This document shows positions 1 through 6,938 of a DNA stretch of 12,397 bases, in pieces (within the stretch, counting starts at the first letter, position 1; each line of letters begins with the position of its first letter). Where the stretch lies: assembly GCA_043720875.1 (NCBI GenBank), contig JAYSRU010000155.1:1-12397 (forward strand). Reading direction: 5' to 3'. This DNA comes from JAYSRU01 sp043720875 (GTDB lineage Bacteria > Bacteroidota > Bacteroidia > Flavobacteriales_D > Crocinitomicaceae). The notes under the pieces are model-generated. The model did not search any database. It was not told the origin of the DNA and saw only the letters and a list, made by a program, of their open reading frames with translations. The position numbers and the translations under genes were made by a program.

Positions 1-437
1 TTTGTTGGGTCGATGTAAAACGAACAGCTGCGGCCCAAACCTACCGAGTAATGACCTGTGATTTGTTCAACAAAATTGGGACCCAATTCTTCCCATCCAG
101 TATTGAATAAACTTTTAGGCGATGGATTGTTAGTTATGAAGTTTTTGTAAGCATTCGCAGCGAAAAATGGATCAATTAAACTTCGATCTCCAGAAGGGTA
201 ATATTTAGCTTCATTGGCAATACTCCATCTTAAGTAATCTTTGTAGCCTGAACCCTTTCCTTGAAATCGATTTTGAAAATAGTTTTCGGCTTCTGTTACC
301 ACTTCGTAAAAGTTAACAGACATGTCGTTCATCATTTCTCTGTACACTTGCGCATTGGCTTGTTGATTGACAAAAAACACAAAAACATATACGAAATACT
401 GAAGACAGAATTTTTGGAAAGAGGGGATGTGTTTCAT
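1..437 (-). CDS. Secreted protein, N-terminal part (WxxLGP-type, probable beta-propeller/BNR-repeat T9SS substrate), cut by the window edge
   Basis: This open frame starts at the ATG at 437-435 and runs without a stop off the left edge, giving 145 codons plus two bases. The first ~30 residues form a signal peptide with a hydrophobic stretch (YFVYVFVFFV) and a likely cleavage site before the Q of NANAQ-like residues (QANA|Q). A charged helical segment follows (about 31-85, including YKDYLRWSIANEAKYYPSGDR). Near residues 117-122 there is WEELGP, then a G-x-G-R and IDPT at the edge. In Bacteroidota this order (signal peptide, Y-K-x-x-x-R-W, W-x-x-L-G-P, GxGR, IDPTN) usually precedes sortilin/BNR-like propeller repeats and a C-terminal type IX secretion sorting domain. 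Those parts lie outside the window, so propeller and T9SS are inference. It is divergent from the SpoIIE gene. Confidence 0.8.
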   Translation of the reverse strand, partial: MKHIPSFQKFCLQYFVYVFVFFVNQQANAQVYREMMNDMSVNFYEVVTEAENYFQNRFQGKGSGYKDYLRWSIANEAKYYPSGDRSLIDPFFAANAYKNFITNNPSPKSLFNTGWEELGPNFVEQITGHYSVGLGRSCSFYIDPT

Positions 438-462
438 AGTTTGATTTTTAATGTTCACCTTA

Positions 463-470
463 CGAAGGTA
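463..470 (-). promoter_or_regulatory. Candidate -7 element for the secreted-protein gene
   Basis: On the minus strand the bases read TACCTTCG, one mismatch from the Bacteroidota -7 consensus TAnnTTTG, and lie 25 bases upstream of the ATG at 437. No clear TTG -33 element is visible at the expected distance, so this is a weak call. Confidence 0.3.
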
Positions 471-656
471 GGTTAAATTTTGAAAGTAAAAATGTATCAT
501 TTTTTCCTATCGCCATAAAGAAGGTCATCTTTCTGGTGTTATAGAATTACGAAAAGTTAAGGTATATTGATTCCTATTTTTTCAAAGAGGTCTTACGCCA
601 ATACTCGCTTTTACTTGTTTGCTCATGGAAATTTGTAATAATTAGAACGAACAACG

Positions 657-686
657 TTGAAATCTAAAAGTTGAAGTGTATATTCG
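657..686 (+). promoter_or_regulatory. Candidate promoter for the SpoIIE phosphatase gene
   Basis: TTG (657-659) and TATATTCG (679-686) are separated by 19 bases. This resembles the Bacteroidota pattern TTG-N17-23-TAnnTTTG with one mismatch in the -7 box. If it is used, transcription would start at about 690. That would exclude the in-frame GTG at 676 and leave a very short leader before the ATG at 694. Confidence 0.3.
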
Positions 687-693
687 TGTGCAA

Positions 694-3093
694 ATGAAAA
701 ACTTTCTTTCATACACTTTTATTGTTTTGGCAACGCTCGTACTGTCCAGCAATAGCTATGCTCAAAAATCGGAGACAAATGCTGAAAAAGAGTGGTTAAT
801 AGATTATTGTTTCGCTAAAGAAGGTGTCTTCAATAAACAAATAACTGCAGTCTATCAAAACATAGTGATAGGCAAATACGAAATAGCAAAAGCCAAGCTA
901 AAACGCTTAAAGTCTATAACGGTTAAACCAGTCGAAAAGTCTGCGCTTTTTGTTTATGCAGCCAACATTGCATACAACGAAAGTGAATTCTCGCTTTCCA
1001 TTAGTTGGTGTGATTCGGCGCTATTGCTACTAAAAAAAGAGCATCGTTTTGCCTTACGCGCCTTGAATTTTAAGGCCAAAGCGTTGGGCGCTTTAAATGA
1101 TTATAAGGCAGCGAATACTATCCTCGATTCGGTAGTTATTTTGGCAACAGAAACCAATGATAAGTATGCTTTAGGTGCAGCATTTTATTATATCGGTTCC
1201 TTATATTCCGATTTAGGCGAATATAAAAGATGTGTAGAATATGTAAAAAAGAGTGTTTTAATTCGCAAAGAAATAGGCGATGATATGGGCTTAGCTGCAT
1301 GTTATTCATTTCTAGGCTTATGTTATTCGCATTTAGATAATTACGTATTAGGAATCGATTACATCCAAAAAAGCATTCAAATTCGTGAACGCATTAAAGA
1401 CAAACGTGGTTTGGCGAATTCCTACTTAACAATGTACAAAGTGTACAATGAATTGGGCGAACTGGATAAAGCGCTCGATTCAGAATTAAAAAGCTTGAGT
1501 ATTTGTAAAGAATTGGGCGACCAGCAATGCATCACTGGACGATATACCAACATTGGGCAGATTTATCAAAAGAAAGGAAAGTACACCGAAGCACTTTTTT
1601 ACCATTTTAGGTCATTGGAACTAAGTAAAAAAGTAAAAATAAAAAATAGAGTGGCATTGGTGCACGAAAATATTGCCCGGGTTTATGTTTTGACCAATAG
1701 AACAGCAGAAGCATTGCTGCACATTGACAGTAGTTTGAGTATTCGAACGGAATTGAAAGATCAAGAAGGCATGGCCTCCGCACTTTTATTGTTAGCGGAA
1801 ATTCAACTCTATAAAAAGCAAACCTCACAAGGGATTAGTAACGCGCAAACGGCTTTCGATATTTCAAAAAAACTACAACTACTTTCCATGATGAAGGATG
1901 CGCATTTCCTTTTAAGTACAGGGTTTGAACAAGAAAGAAAGAGTGATAAAGCGTTGTTTCACTTTCAGAAATTCACCTATTTGAAAGATAGTTTATACAA
2001 CGTAGATCAATCGAAAGAATTGGTGCGACAAGAATTAGAATTCACCTTTGCACGCAAGGAAGAGTTTCAATTGCAAAAACAACAGAAAATAGAAGAGGTG
2101 GCAAGGCAAAAAAATAAAAGACAGCGAAATATAATTCTCGGTGGGGCATTGATACTGGTCATCTTAAGTTTACTCTTGATTTTTAGCATCTATCAATACC
2201 GTTTGAAAAATAAGTCGCAGCAAGAATTGAAAGGTGCTAATACCATCCTGAATACCAAAAACACTGAGCTTGAAGTAAAAAACAATATTATCGAATCTCA
2301 AAGTCATACGATCCAAGTAAAGAACCAAGAAATAACCGACAGTATCAATTACGCACGCCAAATTCAATTTGCAATCTTGCCCACTCAAAGTGATTTTGCT
2401 TCTAATTTTGATGCGTCGTTTGTGTTGTTTGAACCTAAAGACGTGATCTCAGGCGATTTCTTTTGGATTACGAAAAACGCAACTAAAACCATTTACGCAA
2501 CAGTTGATTGCACGGGACATGGTGTTCCCGGGGGCTTTATGAGTATGTTGGGGATGTCGATGTTGAACGAATTAGTAAACGAACAAGGTTTACTTTCACC
2601 CGCTATAATTCTTTCACGTTTGCGAGAAAAGGTAATTTCGGCCCTTCGACAAACAGGCGCTGAAGGCGAACAAAAAGACGGCATGGATATGACTTTATGT
2701 GTATTGGATTCAAGTAATATGACCTTAACTTATGCAGCAGCAAACCATGTATTGTACGTGGTGCGTAACATAACAGAAGTGCCCGAATTATTTGAATTTA
2801 AAGGGGACAGGCATCCAGTGGGCATCTATTACGATAAGCTTATAGCGTTTAACGAATTTGAAATCCCCTTAGTAAAAGGAGATAGAATTTACACCTTTAC
2901 AGATGGATTCGCGGATCAGTTTGGTGGAGCGAAAGGCAAAAAATTCATGTACCGACAATTAAAAGAAATACTCATTGAAGTACAAGATAAATCAATGGAA
3001 GAGCAAGGGAAAGTGATAGCTAAAATTTTCGAAAGGTGGAAAGGCCAGCTAGAACAAATAGACGATGTTTGTGTTATTGGGGTTGAGGTTTAA
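694..3093 (+). CDS. TPR-repeat membrane protein with C-terminal SpoIIE-type PP2C serine phosphatase domain
   Basis: I start at ATG 694 (799 aa) rather than the in-frame GTG at 676, because ATG 694 opens directly into a signal peptide (MKNFLSYTFIVLATLVL, cleavage near SYA|Q24). Residues ~55-440 are helical TPR repeats of ~40 residues (e.g. YYIGSLYSDLGEYKRCVEY). Residues ~480-503 form one transmembrane helix, followed by a Q/N/K-rich coiled-coil linker (~510-555) ending in ITDSINYARQIQFAILP. The rest is a SpoIIE/PP2C phosphatase: DVISGDFFW (D583, D588), DCTGHGVPGG (D605), FTDGFADQFGG (D737) and IDDVCVIG (D790, D791), so the metal-binding aspartates are present. Predicted topology puts the TPR sensor in the periplasm and the phosphatase in the cytoplasm. 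Family members dephosphorylate phosphoserine on anti-anti-sigma-type partners. No such partner or anti-sigma kinase is encoded in this window, so the target is unknown. Confidence 0.93.
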   Translation: MKNFLSYTFIVLATLVLSSNSYAQKSETNAEKEWLIDYCFAKEGVFNKQITAVYQNIVIGKYEIAKAKLKRLKSITVKPVEKSALFVYAANIAYNESEFSLSISWCDSALLLLKKEHRFALRALNFKAKALGALNDYKAANTILDSVVILATETNDKYALGAAFYYIGSLYSDLGEYKRCVEYVKKSVLIRKEIGDDMGLAACYSFLGLCYSHLDNYVLGIDYIQKSIQIRERIKDKRGLANSYLTMYKVYNELGELDKALDSELKSLSICKELGDQQCITGRYTNIGQIYQKKGKYTEALFYHFRSLELSKKVKIKNRVALVHENIARVYVLTNRTAEALLHIDSSLSIRTELKDQEGMASALLLLAEIQLYKKQTSQGISNAQTAFDISKKLQLLSMMKDAHFLLSTGFEQERKSDKALFHFQKFTYLKDSLYNVDQSKELVRQELEFTFARKEEFQLQKQQKIEEVARQKNKRQRNIILGGALILVILSLLLIFSIYQYRLKNKSQQELKGANTILNTKNTELEVKNNIIESQSHTIQVKNQEITDSINYARQIQFAILPTQSDFASNFDASFVLFEPKDVISGDFFWITKNATKTIYATVDCTGHGVPGGFMSMLGMSMLNELVNEQGLLSPAIILSRLREKVISALRQTGAEGEQKDGMDMTLCVLDSSNMTLTYAAANHVLYVVRNITEVPELFEFKGDRHPVGIYYDKLIAFNEFEIPLVKGDRIYTFTDGFADQFGGAKGKKFMYRQLKEILIEVQDKSMEEQGKVIAKIFERWKGQLEQIDDVCVIGVEV

Positions 3094-3228
3094 TGGTTTC
3101 AAAAATATATCGTCTCTTTTAGATCATTTATGCTTCAGTATTTTTAAGACTACCTTGAATCATAAAAAATATTAATTTTTATTCTGTTTAACATTTTAGG
3201 ACTATATTTAAACAAAAATTACTAAGAT

Positions 3229-3405
3229 ATGTTCAAAAAATTTACTTTGGCCGACAAATTATTGTTTGTAGCTGCTTTATTATCGTTAATCTTTTCGGAA
3301 TTTCTTTTTTTTCAAGGTGAAAAAGAAGACGGCACTTTTATAGGCTTGTGGGTTCCTTCTATTTTAGCATTTGGTATTTATTTAAAACTAATCAAAAACT
3401 CATAA
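3229..3405 (+). CDS. Small two-helix membrane protein, 58 aa, unknown function
   Basis: ATG 3229 to TAA 3403-3405 encodes 58 residues with a coherent membrane-protein pattern: a short charged start (MFKKFTLADK), a hydrophobic helix (LLFVAALLSLIFSEFLFF), a polar loop (QGEKEDGT), a second hydrophobic segment (FIGLWVPSILAFGIYLKLI) and a basic end (KNS). From memory, short Bacteroidota hypothetical proteins share the D-K-L-L-F...GLWVPSILA...G-Y pattern, but no function is known to me. The next gene starts one base after the stop, so the two are almost certainly co-transcribed. Upstream, the AT-rich stretch contains TATATTTA near 3203, one mismatch from TAnnTTTG, but with no clear -33 partner. Confidence 0.7.
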   Translation: MFKKFTLADKLLFVAALLSLIFSEFLFFQGEKEDGTFIGLWVPSILAFGIYLKLIKNS

Positions 3406-3406
3406 A

Positions 3407-3505
3407 ATGACTGAAATCATACCTTACTTCGCCGGATTGATTACCCTTATCTTTGGATTTGGTTTTTATTTTGCTATCGCTGAAACGCCTAAAAAAGAAA
3501 AGTAA
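3407..3505 (+). CDS. Very small single-helix membrane protein, 32 aa, unknown function
   Basis: ATG 3407 to TAA 3503-3505 encodes 32 residues: a short N-terminus (MTEIIPYF), one hydrophobic helix rich in G and F (AGLITLIFGFGFYFAIA) and a charged lysine-rich tail (ETPKKEK). The start lies one base after the stop of the preceding 58-aa gene, which supports translational coupling. The layout (one helix, short charged tail) is that of small accessory subunits of membrane complexes. The YFA...E spacing faintly recalls CydX, but cydAB is not nearby and the similarity is too weak to name it. It could be a chance frame; the positive-inside tail and tight spacing argue for a gene. Confidence 0.55.
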   Translation: MTEIIPYFAGLITLIFGFGFYFAIAETPKKEK

Positions 3506-3612
3506 TTATGTTGCTTCTGGAACGGTAGATATCAGTTTAGAATTAAGCTGGTGAACATTGTGCTTTAATGTTTCGTGGTCCCGCTTTCTATTTTTCAACT
3601 AAAATTAGTATT

Positions 3613-4089
3613 ATGTCAACAAAAAACAACATAGGTTTAGACCATAGTAAAAGTAAAGAGCTTTCAGAAGGCTTAAATAATTTGCTGGCTGATTACATGA
3701 TTTTTTATCAAAACACACGAGGATTGCATTGGAACATAAGGGGTGAGAAATTCTTTGAATTGCACCTTAAATATGAAGAACTTTACAATAATCTCTTAAT
3801 TAAAGTCGATGATATCGCAGAGCGTATATTGACACTCGGTTCAACTCCTTTGCATACATTCGAAGACTATAAGAAGTGTACAAAAATTAAAGTATTGAAA
3901 AATGTAGCTGATGGAAAGAGGGGAGTTCAATCTATTTTGGGTGCCTTGGAAATATTGATTTTAAAGCAACGTTCATTGCTATTGATTTCTTCAGAAGCAA
4001 ACGATGAAGGAACCAATGCTTTGATGAGCGATTACATTCGGGAACAAGAAAAACTGGTTTGGATGTTCTCTTCATTTTTAAGTAAATAA
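3613..4089 (+). CDS. dps: Dps-family ferritin-like DNA-protection/iron-storage protein
   Basis: I choose ATG 3613 (158 aa, MSTKNNIGLD), which matches the usual Dps length. The upstream in-frame ATG at 3568 would add 15 unconserved residues. Dps proteins form dodecamers that oxidise Fe(II) with hydrogen peroxide, store the iron and protect DNA. The ferroxidase residues are visible with family spacing: H39 in LHWNIRG, H51 and E55 in ELHLKYEELY, and D66 and E70 in VDDIAER. These correspond to H51, H63, D67, D78 and E82 of E. coli Dps, with Glu in place of one Asp, and the spacings +4, +11 and +4 are identical. The N-terminus has only a few lysines (K4, K13, K15), so DNA binding is uncertain. The gene stands alone between small membrane genes and a convergent operon, ending shortly before a bidirectional hairpin. 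Confidence 0.95.
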   Translation: MSTKNNIGLDHSKSKELSEGLNNLLADYMIFYQNTRGLHWNIRGEKFFELHLKYEELYNNLLIKVDDIAERILTLGSTPLHTFEDYKKCTKIKVLKNVADGKRGVQSILGALEILILKQRSLLLISSEANDEGTNALMSDYIREQEKLVWMFSSFLSK

Positions 4090-4118
4090 AAGAGTTCGTG
4101 CTATGAATAACTGTAAAT

Positions 4119-4155
4119 AAAAAGTGAAAAAATAATTTTATTTTTTCACTTTTTT
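4119..4155. terminator. Bidirectional intrinsic terminator between dps and the LolA-like gene
   Basis: An inverted repeat pairs AAAAAGTGAAAAAAT (4119-4133) with ATTTTTTCACTTTTT (4140-4154), around a short loop at 4134-4139. The stem is flanked by A's on one side and T's on the other, so either strand gives a hairpin followed by a U tract. It sits 30 bases after the dps stop and 26 bases before the convergent stop at 4181. Confidence 0.8.
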
Positions 4156-4180
4156 GGTTATCAAAAGCATGTTGAAATGC

Positions 4181-4870
4181 CTACTTTTTAAATACCGAAT
4201 CGGCTAAACCTTTATTCACTTTATAATTTGATAAGCTTATTTGAATTCGACCTTTATTTGATTTTTTTGAAGTACTTGCTTTCTTTTTGGTGTTGATATC
4301 GGCTGCTATCGCTTTCGGAATAGTAAACTTTTTCATATCAATTTCAAATTTCATCAGGTTTGGTAAACCGTACTGAATTTGGTCGCCATAAAAATATTCT
4401 GTCGTTATTGTACCGTTTGATTTTGTGGTAATGACAGATTTAGTAATGACTAAGTCTTTTTCATTCATCCAAATTTTCCCTAGTATAATATCACTTGTGT
4501 CACTGGAGGGTATGATGTTTATAAGGTGCGTTTTGATTTCATTTACTTTTTCTGTGGATTGCAGCAAGGCAGAATAACTGCTGGTGTCAGCAATCAATTT
4601 ACCTAATTGCACAAAACCTTGTTTTGGTATTATTGCAATACTTTTTGAATCTACTTTAAATTTATTATTTTCTTTTTTGTAAAATATTTTCGCTTTAACA
4701 GGAAGCATCTTAATAAATGGAATATCAAGTTTTACATTGATGTCGACAGAGTAATCTGCAACAGAATTAATTTTTTTATATACAGAGTTCAATAACTTAT
4801 TGGCCGATTGTGCACTGCTATCAAATGTGAATAAAACACATAGAATGAAAAGGAAATTTTGATTTTTCAT
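4181..4870 (-). CDS. Exported LolA-like (outer-membrane lipoprotein-sorting-like) protein
   Basis: The start is ATG 4870 (229 aa). A longer in-frame start at 4933 would lie inside the permease gene and would bury the signal peptide. The N-terminus (MKNQNFLFILCVLFTF, cleavage near SSA|Q21) is a type I signal peptide; the cysteine lies mid-helix and is not a lipobox. The mature part has the alternating beta-strand pattern of the LolA/LppX fold: an N-terminal helix (ANKLLNSVYKKINSVADY), then strands such as YSVDINVKLDIPF, AKIFYKKENNKFKVDS, KIWMNEKDLVITKSV and GTITTEYFYGDQIQYGLPN. A lysine/serine-rich stretch near 200-210 precedes the final strand ending in VFKK. Family members carry hydrophobic or lipid cargo in the periplasm. 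The ATG is four bases after the permease stop, so it probably works with that ABC exporter. True LolA activity is not shown. Confidence 0.75.
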   Translation of the reverse strand: MKNQNFLFILCVLFTFDSSAQSANKLLNSVYKKINSVADYSVDINVKLDIPFIKMLPVKAKIFYKKENNKFKVDSKSIAIIPKQGFVQLGKLIADTSSYSALLQSTEKVNEIKTHLINIIPSSDTSDIILGKIWMNEKDLVITKSVITTKSNGTITTEYFYGDQIQYGLPNLMKFEIDMKKFTIPKAIAADINTKKKASTSKKSNKGRIQISLSNYKVNKGLADSVFKK

Positions 4871-4874
4871 GTGA

Positions 4875-5717
4875 TTAAGATAAAATGTCTTTTTTGTTGA
4901 ATTTATAAACTGCAATCCCAAGGAAAAAAACAATGTGTGAAAAGAGAATCAATATAGATTCGATAATTTCATCTACCGAAAGTGGCTGCGAAAAAAAGTA
5001 GCGCCAGGCAGCCATGTGTGTAGTGAACAAATACGGACGTATTGTGTCGAATATAGGCACATCGAGTGAACCAATAATAGTAAATAAAATTATTATCCCC
5101 ATGGTTGCTACTATTGGTCCTATTGAATTTTCGGAAAAACAAGAAAACATTAGCGATAAAGTGGCAACTGTTACAAGTGACAAGAAGGCAATACTGAATC
5201 CTAATACGAAGCGCCATAAAACATCTGCTTCTTGAAAAATAACCAATCCATCCGAATTTAACACGATTAAATCTCCCGAACCAAACACAAAATGACTAAC
5301 AACAAGGGCTAGAAAAGCAAGCCATAATACGAGTAAAAGGGTGTAAATACAACTCGCCATGAATTTAGACAACAGCACTGTGCTTCTCGATATAGGTTTG
5401 GTGAGTAAGAAACGAATCGTACCCATAGCAGATTCTCCCGAAACCAAATCACCAGTAACAAAAGCAACGAGTAAAGGAATATGAATGATTAACATTTGAA
5501 TAATTAGAAAAGCAATTAAGTTTCCGTTTAAAATATTTCCTTCAAACGATAAAGCTTCATCAAATTGGCCGGTAAGTAATTTTATGTACAAGGAGCCATC
5601 TAGCTTCATGGCCAATAATATTAGAATTATGATCAATGAAATGCCACCCACACCTAAATAAGATCTCGGTTTAAATGATATTTTAACTAATTCGTTATAC
5701 GTGCTTTTCCAAAACAT
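4875..5717 (-). CDS. ABC-2 family transporter permease
   Basis: This 280-residue protein has about six transmembrane helices, near residues 21-38, 66-88, 120-146, 168-192, 198-217 and 252-272. The cytoplasmic loop GESAMGTIRFLLTKPISRS (about 94-112) is the hallmark of ABC-2/NosY/NatB-like permeases. The ATG overlaps the ATPase stop by one base (TGATG), so the two are translationally coupled and form a half-transporter pair, most likely acting as a homodimer with two ATPases. The substrate cannot be read from the sequence. NatB-, NosY- and bacitracin-exporter-like roles are all possible. The LolA-like gene downstream suggests a lipid or hydrophobic envelope substrate (inference). Confidence 0.88.
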   Translation of the reverse strand: MFWKSTYNELVKISFKPRSYLGVGGISLIIILILLAMKLDGSLYIKLLTGQFDEALSFEGNILNGNLIAFLIIQMLIIHIPLLVAFVTGDLVSGESAMGTIRFLLTKPISRSTVLLSKFMASCIYTLLLVLWLAFLALVVSHFVFGSGDLIVLNSDGLVIFQEADVLWRFVLGFSIAFLSLVTVATLSLMFSCFSENSIGPIVATMGIIILFTIIGSLDVPIFDTIRPYLFTTHMAAWRYFFSQPLSVDEIIESILILFSHIVFFLGIAVYKFNKKDILS

Positions 5718-6634
5718 CAGCTTGCTATTAATTTTAAAAAATAATCTTCTAGTTTTCGTTTCTTCTCGATAGAGAAAACTTGCACTCCATTAGCGCAAAA
5801 TAAGGTATTGATCTTAGGAATATTATCTTCCTGTGTATGCAAAAATAATTGAGCATTTAGCTGACTATTGGCAGTGTCCCACAAGTTGTGCTCAACTAAT
5901 AGTTTTTTGGCCAAATGAGGGTTGTCAACAGTAAAGGCAACAATCAATTCTTGACCATTTAAAAGTTCCGAAACACTACCTTCGATAAGCGTTTTTCCTT
6001 TATTAATAATGATCATCCTGTTGGCAATCAATTCAATCTCCGATAAAATGTGTGACGATAAGATGACCGTCTTGTTTCGTTCATTCTTTAATTGAAGTAT
6101 TAAATTCCTTATGTCAATTATTCCTTGCGGATCAAGACCTGTGGTAGGTTCATCTAAAACGATTAAGTCGGGGTCATTAATCAGCGTTTGAGCAATGCCC
6201 AATCGTTGTTTCATCCCATGCGAAAATCCACTTAATTTATCTCTTTCTCGACCTTTCAATCCCACAAAATCAATAAGTTCATGGATATCTTTTTTATTCA
6301 GCGACTTACCCGAAATCCGGGCAAAAAGTTCTAAATTTTTTTCAGCAGAAAGGTACTTGTAGAAATCAGGTTTTTCAACAATACATCCGATTTTTGAAAG
6401 TATAAAATTTCGATTTTTTTCTAAACCTTTACCAAAGATATTTATCTCACCTGATGTTGGCTTGATCAAGGATAGAATTGTTCTAATGGTTGTACTTTTT
6501 CCTGCTCCATTCGGACCTAAAAATCCAAAAATATCACCTTCAAATACATCGAAGCTTACATTTTCTAGTGCGCAAAATTTTCCGTAATACTTTACTAGAT
6601 TTTTAACCTCAACTATTTTGTTTTCTTTTTCCAT
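5717..6634 (-). CDS. ABC transporter ATP-binding protein (ABC-2/NatA/CcmA-like)
   Basis: This 305-aa protein carries all ABC nucleotide-binding motifs. Walker A is GPNGAGKS (40-47), the Q-loop region lies near 80-88, the signature is LSGFSHGMKQ (134-143), a variant of LSGGM/YxQ, Walker B is LIVLDEP (157-163, catalytic E162), the D-loop is GLDPQG, and the H-loop is H195 in SSH. Residues ~215-305 form the C-terminal domain common in ABC-2 exporter ATPases (ELLNGQELIVAF...). The start ATG 6634 has a purine-rich AAGGAACG a few bases upstream, one of the few Shine-Dalgarno-like sites here. It is the first gene of a three-gene operon and couples ATP hydrolysis to export through the permease. Confidence 0.95.
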   Translation of the reverse strand: MEKENKIVEVKNLVKYYGKFCALENVSFDVFEGDIFGFLGPNGAGKSTTIRTILSLIKPTSGEINIFGKGLEKNRNFILSKIGCIVEKPDFYKYLSAEKNLELFARISGKSLNKKDIHELIDFVGLKGRERDKLSGFSHGMKQRLGIAQTLINDPDLIVLDEPTTGLDPQGIIDIRNLILQLKNERNKTVILSSHILSEIELIANRMIIINKGKTLIEGSVSELLNGQELIVAFTVDNPHLAKKLLVEHNLWDTANSQLNAQLFLHTQEDNIPKINTLFCANGVQVFSIEKKRKLEDYFLKLIAS

Positions 6635-6938
6635 TTTACGTTCCTTGATCTAAAAAACATATTTGTTTCACGTTTTTGAATTTTATTCTTCTAAAATTCT
6701 ATGCAAAATTGGACATAAAATCTAGTAAACAATCCATTTTTTGGACTAATAAATGTTAATTTAATATGTTGCTAATATGTGACACCTGAACGCATTATTT
6801 TGTTACATTTATTAAATTTGGTCGTGTTAATTAATTTAAATTTTTTTCAATCCTTTTTATATGCGATTACATTTGACATCCGATGCACTAAAGCGCATAA
6901 AAAACTGCGATTTAGAAACAGGTGTTTGACAAAACAAA
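6635..6938. other. Divergent intergenic region between the ABC operon and the photolyase-family gene
   Basis: This 304-base AT-rich stretch holds no convincing gene. It should contain the promoters of both flanking transcription units. On the plus strand two exact TAnnTTTG matches occur: TAAATTTG (6813-6820) and TACATTTG (6868-6875). Only the second has a -33-like partner at a suitable distance. On the minus strand only imperfect matches are visible, such as TATGTTTT just upstream of the ATPase gene. A 64-codon frame at 6779-6973 overlaps the photolyase start and looks spurious. Confidence 0.6.
6845..6875 (+). promoter_or_regulatory. Candidate promoter for the photolyase-DUF2071 unit
   Basis: TACATTTG (6868-6875) matches the Bacteroidota -7 consensus TAnnTTTG exactly. 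TTTC (6845-6848) lies 19 bases upstream, where TTTG is expected. Transcription would start near 6881, leaving a leader of about 58 bases before ATG 6939. Confidence 0.45.

Noticed and set aside
261..476. 71-codon plus-strand frame
   Set aside because: It lies antisense to the secreted-protein gene, which has a convincing signal peptide and family motifs; the plus-strand translation shows no recognisable features.
676..693. GTG start six codons upstream for the SpoIIE gene
   Set aside because: It would add residues before the signal peptide and overlaps the candidate -7 element; ATG 694 fits better.
3407..3505. Naming the 32-aa protein CydX
   Set aside because: The resemblance is limited to a few residues around one helix, and no cytochrome bd genes are present.
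3568..3612. Upstream ATG for dps
   Set aside because: The extra 15 residues are not typical of Dps, and the 158-aa product from ATG 3613 matches the family length.
4871..4933. Longer N-terminus for the LolA-like protein
   Set aside because: It would overlap the permease gene and place 21 residues ahead of a clear signal peptide.
6813..6820. TAAATTTG as a second promoter for the photolyase gene
   Set aside because: It matches the -7 consensus, but the nearest TTTG (6799-6802) is only 10 bases away, so spacing does not fit; chance matches are common in AT-rich DNA.
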